In this document: positions 53,260-62,254 of the stretch, piece by piece
How positions within the stretch are numbered: position 1 is the first letter of the stretch
Layout of the letters: each line of letters begins with the position of its first letter
Assembly (NCBI GenBank): GCA_002471275.1
Contig: DKPQ01000014.1
Location: forward strand, 62,461 to 126,460
Direction: 5' to 3'
DNA: 64,000 bases
Origin: Flammeovirgaceae bacterium UBA7330
GTDB lineage: Bacteria > Bacteroidota > Bacteroidia > Cytophagales > Cyclobacteriaceae
The notes under the pieces: generated by a model
Databases searched by the model: none
What the model saw: the letters and a program-made list of their open reading frames with translations, nothing else
Told to the model about the DNA's origin: nothing
Position numbers and translations under genes: made by a program

Positions 53260-54555
53260 TCAGGTGAGTTTCAATTCACTGATATCTATCAAATACATTT
53301 GGCGCCCGTTGCCCCCATGAGTGGAGTCAATGCAAACCAGCTTTCCATCATTGCTCGCCCGGGGATGTGTATCGCATCGCCACTCACCATTGTATGCTCG
53401 AGGTTCATGAAAACGCCCCAGATCAATGCGTTTATTGGTCTTCTCATGATAAAGATACGGAATCTGCTCCCTGGTATCACCTTGCGGATAGGTGTCATTC
53501 AGGATCCATTCGGCATTGGTGCCTGGTAGAAAAGTATTGTGGCCATTCACAGTCATCACCCCTTCACCTACTCGTCTGATCTGATCAGTTTTGTCTGTAA
53601 ATTCATAAAACCCACCAGGAGAACCAATTGGAGTCGTCCAGGCTGTGATGTGGTTGGCATCCTTCCAGATAAAGTGAGAAGTTTTTCCGGAGGGGTCCAG
53701 TAAATACAAATCTTTGCCATCTACTCCTGCTGTGAACATCCTTGTATCATATCTGCCACGGATCTTATTATACTCGTCAGGGTTATTGAGCACTTCATCT
53801 GGAATAGGCACTTCCCGGTATCGGTTGAGGAAGATAAACCGCTTGCTATCCGGGCTGATCAATAAATGATTGAAGTAGTGCCACCTGGAAGAAATGTCTT
53901 CACCATTGTTAGGGATCTCGGAGATATCCTTGTAAGAGATAATGAGCTTCGACTTTCCAGTAGCCAGGTCGATCTTATAAATCCCTGACTTTTTGGGGGC
54001 ATTCTGTGATTTGTAAGGATCCACACCCCCAGGATATCCATACCCCTTCCGGTAATTTTGGATCCTGGAAAAGTCTGTCCCCACAGCGAACTTCCCATCG
54101 GGGCTCAGGGTATAGATGGCTTGCGGAATGATCTGTTCTTCGCCGGTATCCAGGTTTTTGAGAATGCTTACAAATTGATTTCCCCTGCGATCATTCCAGA
54201 TTACCTTGTTGTCTGATCCGGGCACCCATTGCAGCATACATCCCTGCTGCCACCCCCAGCTTCGGCTCTCACCAATCTCCGTCCACTGATCACCATTTTG
54301 GAGGTCGATCACGCCCATTTTGATCACGTCATCTTTCGTGGGAGACCGGCTTTCAAAGTCTACCTGCATGCCCAGCACTTTGGTGTTGCTCTGGTTGAAT
54401 TGCAGCTTATCATAATACCCAAACCAGTGAAATTTGGGGCCTTTGGTGATTGCCCTGACGGGGAAATTATTTTCCTGGGCCTTCAATAGCCATTGTGGAA
54501 ACATCAATGCTGATGCTCCGAGTCCTGTGTTTTGTAAAAATCTTCTTCTATCCAT
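53260..54555 (-). CDS. Tat-exported beta-propeller protein, oligogalacturonate-lyase-like
   Basis: This 431-residue protein has a Tat signal (MDRRRFLQNTGLGASALMFP). The rest is TolB-like WD/propeller strands (KVIWNDRRGNQFVSILKNLD, YTLSPDGKFAVGTDFSRIQ, HLLISPDSKRFIFLNRYRE, HPRASNDGKLVCIDSTHGG). The HYFNHLLISPD, GHNTFLPG and DTHPRASNDG blocks resemble the seven-bladed fold of PL22 oligogalacturonate lyases, but identity of catalytic residues is not certain. It starts nine bases after the six-hairpin gene, so the two are co-transcribed. Likely acts on uronate-containing oligosaccharides in the periplasm. Confidence 0.65.
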   Translation of the reverse strand: MDRRRFLQNTGLGASALMFPQWLLKAQENNFPVRAITKGPKFHWFGYYDKLQFNQSNTKVLGMQVDFESRSPTKDDVIKMGVIDLQNGDQWTEIGESRSWGWQQGCMLQWVPGSDNKVIWNDRRGNQFVSILKNLDTGEEQIIPQAIYTLSPDGKFAVGTDFSRIQNYRKGYGYPGGVDPYKSQNAPKKSGIYKIDLATGKSKLIISYKDISEIPNNGEDISSRWHYFNHLLISPDSKRFIFLNRYREVPIPDEVLNNPDEYNKIRGRYDTRMFTAGVDGKDLYLLDPSGKTSHFIWKDANHITAWTTPIGSPGGFYEFTDKTDQIRRVGEGVMTVNGHNTFLPGTNAEWILNDTYPQGDTREQIPYLYHEKTNKRIDLGRFHEPRAYNGEWRCDTHPRASNDGKLVCIDSTHGGNGRQMYLIDISELKLT

Positions 54556-54564
54556 GGTTAGTTG

Positions 54565-56046
54565 TTAATTCAGATTGAGTGCCTGGTGTAATTTCAGTAG
54601 CTGGTAGATAAATGAAGGCCCGCCGGTAATGGTTTCGTAGTGATCATGCTGATTGGATACCCTCGGTAAAGGAGACGTCTCATCAATGAAGAGCTCGATA
54701 CCCATATCAGCAAAAAACGCCGCCCGGTCGAGAAATCGCCGATCAGCTGAAAGCTCATGACAATTCAGCATAAGTTTAATCACCTGGGCGAACTCATTGG
54801 GTTTGAGTAATAAGGTGGTGTCAGGCTCCGACTCCAGGTAGAGTTCGCCCACTTTGAGAATCATTTCCAGGTATTGTTTGGCCATGTCAGGATACCGGTC
54901 GTTCAATTGCCCCTGTCGTCCATAAATGATATTAGCCACCCCGGCATGGGTGCCATACCCATACCCTGAACTCCAGATAGCGCTGTAAGGCTGGTTCATG
55001 GATCTCACCCTTGGTAAGCCTGTCTCCGCATGAAGGGTCACGGCAAAACCTCCCCCGACAGAGTCCAGTTTATGGGGAGCATTTAAAAAATCCTGATCCT
55101 GCTTGAGCGCCAATGCCTTCATTTCACTGGCCAGCCCCGGATCCACCACCGGTGCTGCCACCTCGAGGCATCGTGCAAGCTCAAGATTGCTAGTGAGCCA
55201 CACCACCTGGTTGTGATCTCCTTTGGGAGATCTACCGGCGATCAAAAGGCCTGAACCAGATTGAGCCATGTTGTCTTTCATCCGGCTGACCATCACTTCG
55301 ATAAAATGAAGTAGCTCTTCCCTCCTTGGCCGGTCGGCATTTTCAGGCCTGTTGTAAGCATAGGCCCACCGCTCCATCAGCTGCCCTGCATACCGGGGGA
55401 AATCAAATCCGGAGTATGTCTCGTGTTTGGTGTATCCCGCATGCCGGCTGAAATCTCCGGTTGTCTTGTCGTGTATCTGGTGGTCCCACTCTGCCAGGGC
55501 AAAATCCCATGCAGCATCGGGCGCAAATGCATACGCTTTATCCCAAAAAGGCCAAACATTGTTTTCATGATAGTCGGCCCCCAGCCCGCAATCTTCTTTT
55601 TGAAAGTCCCAAAACAGGTGCTCGCCCCAGCAATAGAAATCCGTGGTCTCACTCTGGCAGGTATTGAAGAAAAAATTCATCGCCTTGTCAGCTTCTTCTT
55701 CATACCGGGTATCTCCTGTGATAGGAGTCAGCGCATAAAGCGTCTCAAAAAGGTCCACATCATGGATCATGTTGGCTCCGGTGACAGAGCGATCCGTCAC
55801 TCTGACTCCGCTAATGGAGATCGTATCGATTGATTTGTCTACCTGAAAGGTTTGGCGATTCAGTACTGATGCAAATAGCGGGGATTGTTTTGCTCCATAG
55901 ACATCCCGTCCATTTTGGATCATGGCATCCGCATAGTTCTTTACATACGAGAGGTATTTGGACGGATTTTCAGCCTGCTGATTTTCTCTACAGCCCGATA
56001 AAAAAGTTGTAAGGCTTACAACCAGTATGAGGAAACGAAAATTCAT
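54565..56046 (-). CDS. Six-hairpin-type lipoprotein, lyase or hydrolase-like
   Basis: The protein is about 493 residues from the ATG at 56046 (MNFRFLILVVSLTTFLSGC, a lipoprotein signal); the frame opens seven codons further. The mature part is helix-rich with aromatic clusters (TDFYCWGEHLFWDF, NNVWPFWDKAYAFAPDAAWD, SGFDFPRYAGQLMERWAYAY) typical of (alpha/alpha)6 barrels found in polysaccharide lyases and unsaturated glucuronyl hydrolases. No exact family is recognised. It is encoded directly before the Tat propeller, so the pair may degrade a uronic-acid glycan. Confidence 0.6.
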   Translation of the reverse strand: MNFRFLILVVSLTTFLSGCRENQQAENPSKYLSYVKNYADAMIQNGRDVYGAKQSPLFASVLNRQTFQVDKSIDTISISGVRVTDRSVTGANMIHDVDLFETLYALTPITGDTRYEEEADKAMNFFFNTCQSETTDFYCWGEHLFWDFQKEDCGLGADYHENNVWPFWDKAYAFAPDAAWDFALAEWDHQIHDKTTGDFSRHAGYTKHETYSGFDFPRYAGQLMERWAYAYNRPENADRPRREELLHFIEVMVSRMKDNMAQSGSGLLIAGRSPKGDHNQVVWLTSNLELARCLEVAAPVVDPGLASEMKALALKQDQDFLNAPHKLDSVGGGFAVTLHAETGLPRVRSMNQPYSAIWSSGYGYGTHAGVANIIYGRQGQLNDRYPDMAKQYLEMILKVGELYLESEPDTTLLLKPNEFAQVIKLMLNCHELSADRRFLDRAAFFADMGIELFIDETSPLPRVSNQHDHYETITGGPSFIYQLLKLHQALNLN

Positions 56047-56150
56047 TTTTGGGGTGTTGAAGGTCATGGGTTAGGTAAGATATCAAATTTTAGGTAGTTA
56101 GAAACGGAATTGATTTAGCCGGACAAATGATGAAAGGCATTTTTAATGAG

Positions 56151-57290
56151 TTAAAAAGCAAACTTACCAGCAATCCACTGCTCAAAGAGTACATCATATA
56201 CACTATAAAAAGGATTCCCATTTTCATCATATTCTTTGAAAACGAGCTCCTTTTGTTGCAACGTCTCCAGAGACCTCAGTACCGTTGAAGGACTACCAAG
56301 TTTATGTTTTTCGACAAAAGATTTTGATGTAGGTTCTCGCACAATTCGATCTTTTGCGATCGACTTAAGTAAATTCCATTGAGGACCTGTCAGCATACTT
56401 CTGTAATGAATGAAAAATGGCTCATTCTCCATTAGTAGCTTATTTGCTTCCTGCTGCCAGGTCTCATTTATGATTACTCTTTCGCCGGTAGCAAATACCC
56501 TATTACACAGCAATTGTACATAGTAAGTATGAAGTTGAGTCCATTTCAATATTTCAGCAACAACTTCGGGTGAAATATCACTGCCTGATCGTTTAAAAGA
56601 TTTTATTATAAATGAGGAATAAGCGGCTTCTGAGATTTTCCCGATCTTCAAAGGAGAAGCACTTTTAAAGAAAGGTTTTCCCGGATCACTAAATAGATTC
56701 GAGAGGATATGCTGTTGACTTCCGGCAAAGAGAAAATGAACTTGTGGAAGTGTTTGCATAAGGCTACGTAACCACGCATCTGTGTTTTTCTCTGGGTAAT
56801 GAGCGATCTGTTGAAATTCATCAATTGCTATTACTGTAGGTTTACTACTCTCGGCAAGAAATCTAAAAATATCCTTTATCTGTTTATCCGGTTCCTTGAC
56901 ATCAAAGCCAACCTGAGGGTAGCCTGTAAGAGGATCAAATGATATCGTAGGCCTTAATGATTTTATAAAGTCCCAAACTTTGTTCCCAAAAATGCTTTTC
57001 TCAGGAATTGATCTCAATAGACCAGACGCTATTGCATTCAATAAACCATATTCATTCTCTGTATGCAGAATGTCAAGATAAATTGTATTCCATGACTTAG
57101 GCATATGGTATAATACATGATGTATTAGCGCAGTCTTACCTAGCCTTCTTATCCCAAGAACCAAACATGATTCACCATTCTGTAATTTTGAGATAAGGCT
57201 TTTAGTCTCATCATCTCTGTCACAAAAGTATTTTGGACCAAAATACCCTGTTGTAGGGAAAGGCGAAGATGGTTTGTTTAATGACATCAT
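56151..57290 (-). CDS. AAA-type ATPase (archaeal ATPase-like) with C-terminal winged helix
   Basis: This 379-residue protein has a Walker A GIRRLGKT (46-53), a Walker B TVIAIDEFQQI (152-162, Asp157-Glu158), and FLFAGSQQHILSNLF as a sensor-like block. A winged-helix-like C-terminus follows (about 315-355, SPSTVLRSLETLQQKELVFK). Such ATP-binding proteins are common as single genes with unclear roles and often spread by transfer. It interrupts the sulfatase/lyase cluster and has a tandem repeat just upstream of its start. Function unknown. Confidence 0.82.
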   Translation of the reverse strand: MMSLNKPSSPFPTTGYFGPKYFCDRDDETKSLISKLQNGESCLVLGIRRLGKTALIHHVLYHMPKSWNTIYLDILHTENEYGLLNAIASGLLRSIPEKSIFGNKVWDFIKSLRPTISFDPLTGYPQVGFDVKEPDKQIKDIFRFLAESSKPTVIAIDEFQQIAHYPEKNTDAWLRSLMQTLPQVHFLFAGSQQHILSNLFSDPGKPFFKSASPLKIGKISEAAYSSFIIKSFKRSGSDISPEVVAEILKWTQLHTYYVQLLCNRVFATGERVIINETWQQEANKLLMENEPFFIHYRSMLTGPQWNLLKSIAKDRIVREPTSKSFVEKHKLGSPSTVLRSLETLQQKELVFKEYDENGNPFYSVYDVLFEQWIAGKFAF

Positions 57291-57293
57291 ACT

Positions 57294-57335
57294 AATTTAC
57301 AAAATGTAATTTACAAAATGTAATTTACAAAATGC
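57294..57335 (-). repeat. Three tandem 14-bp repeats upstream of the AAA ATPase gene
   Basis: AATTTACAAAATGT occurs at 57294-57307, 57308-57321 and, with the last base changed, 57322-57335. The array begins four bases upstream of the ATG at 57290, so it overlaps the translation-start region and probably the promoter. Iteron-like arrays of this sort often bind a regulator. Confidence 0.85.
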
Positions 57336-57380
57336 GAATCAGATATTCCCGGAAATCATCATAATTGCTTATTATGACAC

Positions 57381-58832
57381 CTAGTCTGTGTGATAATTAG
57401 GATTAACCTCCGGTAGCTGTGCCTCCACACCCTTCAGCCAGGCTTCCAGCGATTGCTTCAACTCCGTTGCTACCTCCGGGAAATCTTTGCTCATGTCCTT
57501 TTCTTCACCCAGGTCCTGCTCCAGGTCGTACAACTCTACCTGGTCGCCTTCAAAGTACTGGATCAGCTTCCATTTGCCCCGACGAACGGCACTGGCGGGT
57601 GTGGTGGTGGTATAATAATGCGGATAATGCCAGAAAACCTCCGCTCTTCCCAGATCTCCTGATAGCTCCTGCAACAAGGGCATCATCGAGAGGCCGTCGG
57701 TATCCACTGCTTTGCCCGACACCATCCCGGCAATGGTGGGAAATAGATCATTGGTGATCAGGGGGACATCGCTGACACTGCCCGCATTGACTTTTCCGGG
57801 CCATTTGATGATCAACGGGACCCTGATCCCGCCTTCGTACAGCGATCCTTTACCCGATCTCAGCGGAGCATTGTTGGCTACGGTCTCCCATTGCTGAAAC
57901 TCCCCCACTCGTCCGCCATTGTCCGACAAAAACATCACGATGGTATTGGAGGCTATTCCAACCTGCTCCAGCCCGGTCAATATCCGGCCCACATTCTCAT
58001 CCATGGTCTTGATCATGGCTGCATACACAGGATTCGTGTCTTTCATTCCCGGCTTGATCTTTTTGCTGAAATAATCTACCAGCTGCTGTTTGCCTTCCAT
58101 GGGTGTGTGGGGGATGTGAAAATTGAGGTGAAGGAAAAAGGGATCGGCTTTCTTTTGTTCAATCACCTCCAGCGCTTTGTCTGTCAACCGGTCTGGCAAG
58201 TATGCTCCGGAGTCAGCTCCCAGCACCAATCCGGGGATGTAGCGGATCTGTTTTTGGAAGTTGTTGCCCGTCCAGGGGTACCAATACGTATCCGGCGCGC
58301 CCCAGGCAGTCCCACCGACATTCACATCAAAGCCCTGGTTTTCCGGGTAATGTTCAAAATTTCCAAGGTGCCATTTCCCGATGTGAGCCGTGAAATACCC
58401 CTCCTCTTTCAGGTACTCGGCAATGGTGATTTCTGATTGAGGAAGATTGCCGACCGTTTTCGGCTGGACCAGCCTGGTATTATACTCCGTCATGTCGCGA
58501 CCCTTATTTCTCCAGTAATCTTCCGAATTCTCATAGTGGGTAGTCATCTTCAGCCGGGCGGGATATTTTCCGGTCAGGATGGAAGCTCGTGTAGGCGAGC
58601 AAACCGGGCTGGCTGAGTAAAAGTTACTGAAATACATGCCCTCTTTGGCCAGCTGATCTATGTTGGGAGTTTCAAAAAGGTCACTCCCGGTAAACCCGAG
58701 ATCTGCCCAACCCAGGTCATCCGCGACGATGAGGACGATGTTCGGCTTTGTGTTTTGTGGGGTCTTTTTCTCAATATCAGTGCAGCTCATCAAAAGGATG
58801 AGTATCATCAGATAAGGTAGTCTTTCAATCAT
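57381..58832 (-). CDS. S1-family sulfatase, lipoprotein, locus 4
   Basis: The protein is about 483 residues from the ATG at 58832, chosen because it precedes a lipoprotein signal (MIERLPYLMILILLMSC, Cys17); the frame opens ten codons earlier inside the neighbouring sulfatase gene. The active site is C-S-P-T-R (Cys78), with VADDLGWAD, HIGKWHLGNF and FLSDNGG, so the site is complete. Removes sulfate esters from a glycan. It follows another sulfatase gene by about 11 bases. Confidence 0.94.
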   Translation of the reverse strand: MIERLPYLMILILLMSCTDIEKKTPQNTKPNIVLIVADDLGWADLGFTGSDLFETPNIDQLAKEGMYFSNFYSASPVCSPTRASILTGKYPARLKMTTHYENSEDYWRNKGRDMTEYNTRLVQPKTVGNLPQSEITIAEYLKEEGYFTAHIGKWHLGNFEHYPENQGFDVNVGGTAWGAPDTYWYPWTGNNFQKQIRYIPGLVLGADSGAYLPDRLTDKALEVIEQKKADPFFLHLNFHIPHTPMEGKQQLVDYFSKKIKPGMKDTNPVYAAMIKTMDENVGRILTGLEQVGIASNTIVMFLSDNGGRVGEFQQWETVANNAPLRSGKGSLYEGGIRVPLIIKWPGKVNAGSVSDVPLITNDLFPTIAGMVSGKAVDTDGLSMMPLLQELSGDLGRAEVFWHYPHYYTTTTPASAVRRGKWKLIQYFEGDQVELYDLEQDLGEEKDMSKDFPEVATELKQSLEAWLKGVEAQLPEVNPNYHTD

Positions 58833-58843
58833 TTTGGGGGATA

Positions 58844-60256
58844 TTATTTGTTCTTTTTCCATATGGGGCCTCCGGTATATGGCCTGCCCACCTCGTACCG
58901 ACTGCTGGGGGTAAACGCCTCTTCCATAATGGCCTCGATCTTACGTACTATATCAGGGTGCTTTTTAGCCACATCCTGCTCTTCTCCCAGATCAGACGTG
59001 AGGTCATACAACGAGATTTTACTTCCCTGGCCCAGCCGGATTCCTTTCCAGTCACCCATTCTCACGGCCTGGTTGTATTGATCTCTGTTGTGCCCATAGT
59101 CCCAATACAGATAAGGTCGCCCGGATGAAAGCTTCTGGCCTTTCAATGCTTCGCTGATGTTGATACCATCAAGATTGGCCGGTATTTGAGCCCCTGCAAT
59201 GGCAGCAAAGGTCGGATGCATGTCCTGGAAAGCAATCACTTCATTACTTATTACTCCTTCCGGGGCGGTTCCGGGCCATCGCACGATCAAAGGAACCCGG
59301 ATCCCTCCTTCTGTAAGGTCTCTTTTAAAACCCCTGAGCGGGCCACTGGTATCAAAGCCCTCCCATACATCATGATGCCCGCCATTGTCGCTGGTAAACA
59401 CGATCAATGTCTGATCCGAAAGCCCCAGCTGATCTACCAGGTCCACAATCCTGCCTACATCCCGGTCCAGCATGTGGACCATGGAAGCATATTTTTTGGC
59501 TTTCTCCGGCCAGCTCTCGTTTGAGTACGGATCGGTGGTCGGGACTGTCAATCCATCGGGATCTTCTTTTTTGCTGGAAAAGTGAGGGAGCGTAAAAGCC
59601 ACATAAAGGAAAAACGGATCCTGGTTAGCATCACGGATAAATTGCAAGGCTCGATCTGTCAGCAGGTCATGGCTATAGAATTCCCTGGACTCCGTATTGC
59701 CTGGCAGCCCCAGCTTAAAGTCATTTTCTGCCCGGTAGCTGTCGTCGAGGTATTCCGGATAGTAGTAATGGGCATGGTCCTGGTTCTGGTAGCCCAGCCA
59801 CATGTCAAACCCCTGGTTGGTGGCATCCCCTGCAGTGCCCGGATCGCCTAATGACCATTTACCCAGGCCGCCGGTCCGGTAACCCACTGTCTTCAGGGTC
59901 TCTGCCAGCGTCACGTCATCTTTCTGCAGATAGGTATGATAGTGAGGAATGTTATCCCTTGCAGGGGTATGTCCGTTGTGCAGCCCCGTCATCAGCACGC
60001 TGCGGGAAGGTGTGCAAACCGGGCCACCTGCATAAGCCTGGGTAAACAAGACGCCCTGCGAAGCCAGCTTATCGATGTTGGGTGTCTTCATCAATTGCTG
60101 ACCGTAACAGCCCAGATCGCCGTAGCCGAGGTCATCGGTCATGATGTAGATGATGTTGGTTTTTTTGGGTTGAGAATAGGCACTACCTGAAGAAAAGGTG
60201 ATCAGGCAGGCAAGCACAAAAATCCAGTAAGGTCGAGGTGTTGGGTTAAAAATCAT
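58844..60256 (-). CDS. S1-family sulfatase, secreted, locus 4
   Basis: The protein is about 470 residues from the ATG at 60256 (frame opens three codons earlier), with a Sec signal ending SAYSQ. The active site is C-T-P-S-R (Cys81), with MTDDLGYGD and FTSDNGGHH. The second conserved motif reads GKWSLG instead of the usual GKWHLG, so one metal/sulfate-contact His is replaced by Ser; some S1 subfamilies differ here. It is the first gene of the locus 4 cluster. Substrate position unknown. Confidence 0.9.
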   Translation of the reverse strand: MIFNPTPRPYWIFVLACLITFSSGSAYSQPKKTNIIYIMTDDLGYGDLGCYGQQLMKTPNIDKLASQGVLFTQAYAGGPVCTPSRSVLMTGLHNGHTPARDNIPHYHTYLQKDDVTLAETLKTVGYRTGGLGKWSLGDPGTAGDATNQGFDMWLGYQNQDHAHYYYPEYLDDSYRAENDFKLGLPGNTESREFYSHDLLTDRALQFIRDANQDPFFLYVAFTLPHFSSKKEDPDGLTVPTTDPYSNESWPEKAKKYASMVHMLDRDVGRIVDLVDQLGLSDQTLIVFTSDNGGHHDVWEGFDTSGPLRGFKRDLTEGGIRVPLIVRWPGTAPEGVISNEVIAFQDMHPTFAAIAGAQIPANLDGINISEALKGQKLSSGRPYLYWDYGHNRDQYNQAVRMGDWKGIRLGQGSKISLYDLTSDLGEEQDVAKKHPDIVRKIEAIMEEAFTPSSRYEVGRPYTGGPIWKKNK

Positions 60257-60514
60257 GACCTGCAATCTATTGCAAGTTGGTAAGTTTTGAAAATGTATGG
60301 TGTGTGAGGTGGAGTAGGGAAACTGACATTGTGATGGCTTTCAGCATGATTAGCCTATGATCAAGCACCTCAATTAGGATAAATATGTTGTAAATTCACA
60401 AAGAGCCATGGAAGACAATAATAAGCCAAATCAGGTTGAACTTCTGCTTTGCAAAGTCATTCACAGCAATGAGATCTCAGAAAAAAGCTCTCTGTGATGT
60501 AGGATAGACTTTCC

Positions 60515-60610
60515 ATGATGGAAAAAATTCAGGTCATTACCATTATTGTGCTTTCCCTCGTTGGTGGAGGAACCATTTTTGCTATCCTCAAACTTCTTGG
60601 GCTTATTTAG
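60515..60610 (+). CDS. Possible 31-residue single-helix membrane peptide
   Basis: From two adjacent ATG codons the frame reads MMEKIQVITIIVLSLVGGGT and on to KLLGLI and a stop: a charged N-tip and one strong hydrophobic helix. A second short frame begins at 60408 (29 residues, unrelated). No family is recognised and such short frames can occur by chance. The rest of the spacer 60266-60716 holds the duplicated deacetylase end (60615-60664) and no other gene. Confidence 0.25.
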   Translation: MMEKIQVITIIVLSLVGGGTIFAILKLLGLI

Positions 60611-60614
60611 CGCT

Positions 60615-60664
60615 GTCCATTCAACTACTCCCGAATATACCCCGGCACCGCTGGGTCACCTCAA
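60615..60664 (-). repeat. Duplicated 3-prime end of the deacetylase gene
   Basis: This imperfect copy of 61311-61364 encodes GDPAVPGYIRE and a stop on the minus strand, where the real gene ends GDPAVPGYIVE and stop. The two copies run in the same direction and bracket the Fic toxin-antitoxin pair, so they look like a direct repeat left by insertion or by duplication and loss. Confidence 0.75.
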
Positions 60665-60716
60665 CGCTAACCATAGGCCTTTGCGGAAATAAAGGTGATC
60701 AGCTATCGTCTTTGGA

Positions 60717-61094
60717 TCACATTTGACGATGGTTCTTTTCGAGCCAATCTTTTATTTCTTCAAAAGTGAGATCACCTGTTGAAATTGAAATTACAAATTG
60801 ATATTTCTGCTCCTGGTTTGCCAGGATATCAATATTCTCATTCATCAAAATAAGTCTTGCAAGTACATAACCAGTCCTTTTGTTCCCGTCAATGAATGGA
60901 TGGTTTTTTACTATGCTTTCAATAATAGCAGCAGCTTTTGCTATTGGTGTTGGATAAAGTTCTTTCCCGTCAAACGTTTGATAGGGCCTGTTCAAGGCTG
61001 AGTCCAAAAGGTCATTATCACGAACCCCATTCGATCCACCAAAGCGTTCTATTAGAATAGAATGGATCTCAATAACCTCATTTCTTGAAATCAT
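60717..61094 (-). CDS. doc: Doc/Fic-family toxin, second copy
   Basis: This 125-residue protein has the Fic motif HPFIDGNKRTG at 65-75 and NGVRDNDLLDSALNRPYQTF, typical of Doc. It starts with ATGA overlapping the stop of the antitoxin at 61091. Sequence differs clearly from the 40222 toxin, so the two are not recent copies. The likely role is inhibition of translation by modifying EF-Tu. Confidence 0.92.
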   Translation of the reverse strand: MISRNEVIEIHSILIERFGGSNGVRDNDLLDSALNRPYQTFDGKELYPTPIAKAAAIIESIVKNHPFIDGNKRTGYVLARLILMNENIDILANQEQKYQFVISISTGDLTFEEIKDWLEKNHRQM

Positions 61095-61279
61095 TGAGCC
61101 AATCTTTCAAGAAGTTCTTTATCCTCCTTTAAGATGGTTCTGAGATTTTGCGAAATCTTTACAGCCTCTTTAGGTTTTCCTTCAACTGACTTCAAGTAAT
61201 CAAAAACCTCCTGTAGTACCTCTTCAGATGAATTGTCCAAAAGTCGGTTGATTGCTGTTTTTACTTCTTCTCTGCTCAT
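61091..61279 (-). CDS. Small antitoxin partner of the Fic toxin
   Basis: This 62-residue helical, charged protein (MSREEVKTAINRLLDNSSEE, VFDYLKSVEGKPKEAV) ends NLRTILKEDKELLERLAQ. No DNA-binding fold is obvious, but the position, size and four-base overlap fit an antitoxin of a Doc/Fic module. Confidence 0.7.
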   Translation of the reverse strand: MSREEVKTAINRLLDNSSEEVLQEVFDYLKSVEGKPKEAVKISQNLRTILKEDKELLERLAQ

Positions 61280-61321
61280 ATATCAAAGATACGAAAACAG
61301 ATCAAAATCAGTCCATTCCAC

Positions 61322-62242
61322 CTACTCCACAATATACCCCGGCACCGCCGGATCACCTTCAAAGAAATCTCCGCTTTTACCCTCGCTGATGGCCCACCGG
61401 TCGATCCACGAGATGCCCCAGTTGCCATGCTTGGTGACAGGATGCTGGTAGGCCTCGTCCTTGAGTACCTCGGATTGTGAGACGAAGGCATAGCCATGAT
61501 CCCGGTACACCTTCAGCAGGTCCTTCAGATGCTGTGCATTCAGATAGTTGGCGTGGATGAGCAAGGTCTGATCCATCGGCCTGCCGAAAAGCCGGATCGA
61601 TTGCTGCTCAAAATAGACCAGCTTCGCTTCCATGTATTCGATGTAATCCGTAGCAATCCTTTCCATCAGCGCCTGGTCATCCTTTTTATAAGCCCTGGCA
61701 TAAGCCACCGCAAAAAGGTAATCATCATTGTCTATGGTGACAGGCGATTCGATGTACCCATGGGTAGCCAAAAAGGATTGAAGTGAGTCGACCTGCGACT
61801 GTCGGAGCCCAATTCTCAGGTAAGGATGCCTGAAATATTTGTACGGGGACTGATATTGCTCCGCCAGCGACTTAGTGACACGCTCCCCCTTCAAGATGTT
61901 TGAGGTAAATTCCTCGAAACTCACCTCATGATAGTTTAGATGGGCGTAGGTGTGGTTGCCCAGCTCCAGCCCATTACTGAGCCACTTTTCCAGCAGCTCC
62001 ACCTCCGAGGGATCCGGTTTACCCTGTTGGTAGAGTTTGGTTTCATTCACATATCCGATCGCCGGAACGCCAAAGGCCTTGAAGGCCGCAACGATCCCGT
62101 CGGTGATCTGAAGCCGATGGTCATAGCCACCCACTCCATAGGAGACCGTAGGCAGATCGTCCACCGTGATGCAGACTTTCTTGTCTTGAGTCTGGCCAAT
62201 TAAAACCAAAAGTGTGAGAAGGAAGGATAAAGCTGTTTTCAT
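61322..62242 (-). CDS. Secreted polysaccharide deacetylase (NodB/CE4-like)
   Basis: This 306-residue protein has a Sec signal (MKTALSFLLTLLVLIGQTQD). The catalytic pair Asp28-Asp29 (CITVDDLP) and the metal-binding H-x3-H (His97, His101 in GNHTYAHLN) are present, with FRHPYLRIG and LIHANYLNA later. It removes N- or O-acetyl groups from a polysaccharide, possibly peptidoglycan or a chitin-like glycan. The duplicated tail at 60615-60664 shows that the DNA past its stop has been rearranged. Confidence 0.88.
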   Translation of the reverse strand: MKTALSFLLTLLVLIGQTQDKKVCITVDDLPTVSYGVGGYDHRLQITDGIVAAFKAFGVPAIGYVNETKLYQQGKPDPSEVELLEKWLSNGLELGNHTYAHLNYHEVSFEEFTSNILKGERVTKSLAEQYQSPYKYFRHPYLRIGLRQSQVDSLQSFLATHGYIESPVTIDNDDYLFAVAYARAYKKDDQALMERIATDYIEYMEAKLVYFEQQSIRLFGRPMDQTLLIHANYLNAQHLKDLLKVYRDHGYAFVSQSEVLKDEAYQHPVTKHGNWGISWIDRWAISEGKSGDFFEGDPAVPGYIVE

Positions 62243-62254
62243 TTGGGGGCAAAC

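Noticed and set aside
57891..58436. Plus-strand frame of 181 codons opposite a sulfatase gene
   Set aside because: The sulfatase on the minus strand has all catalytic motifs, so the antisense frame is chance.
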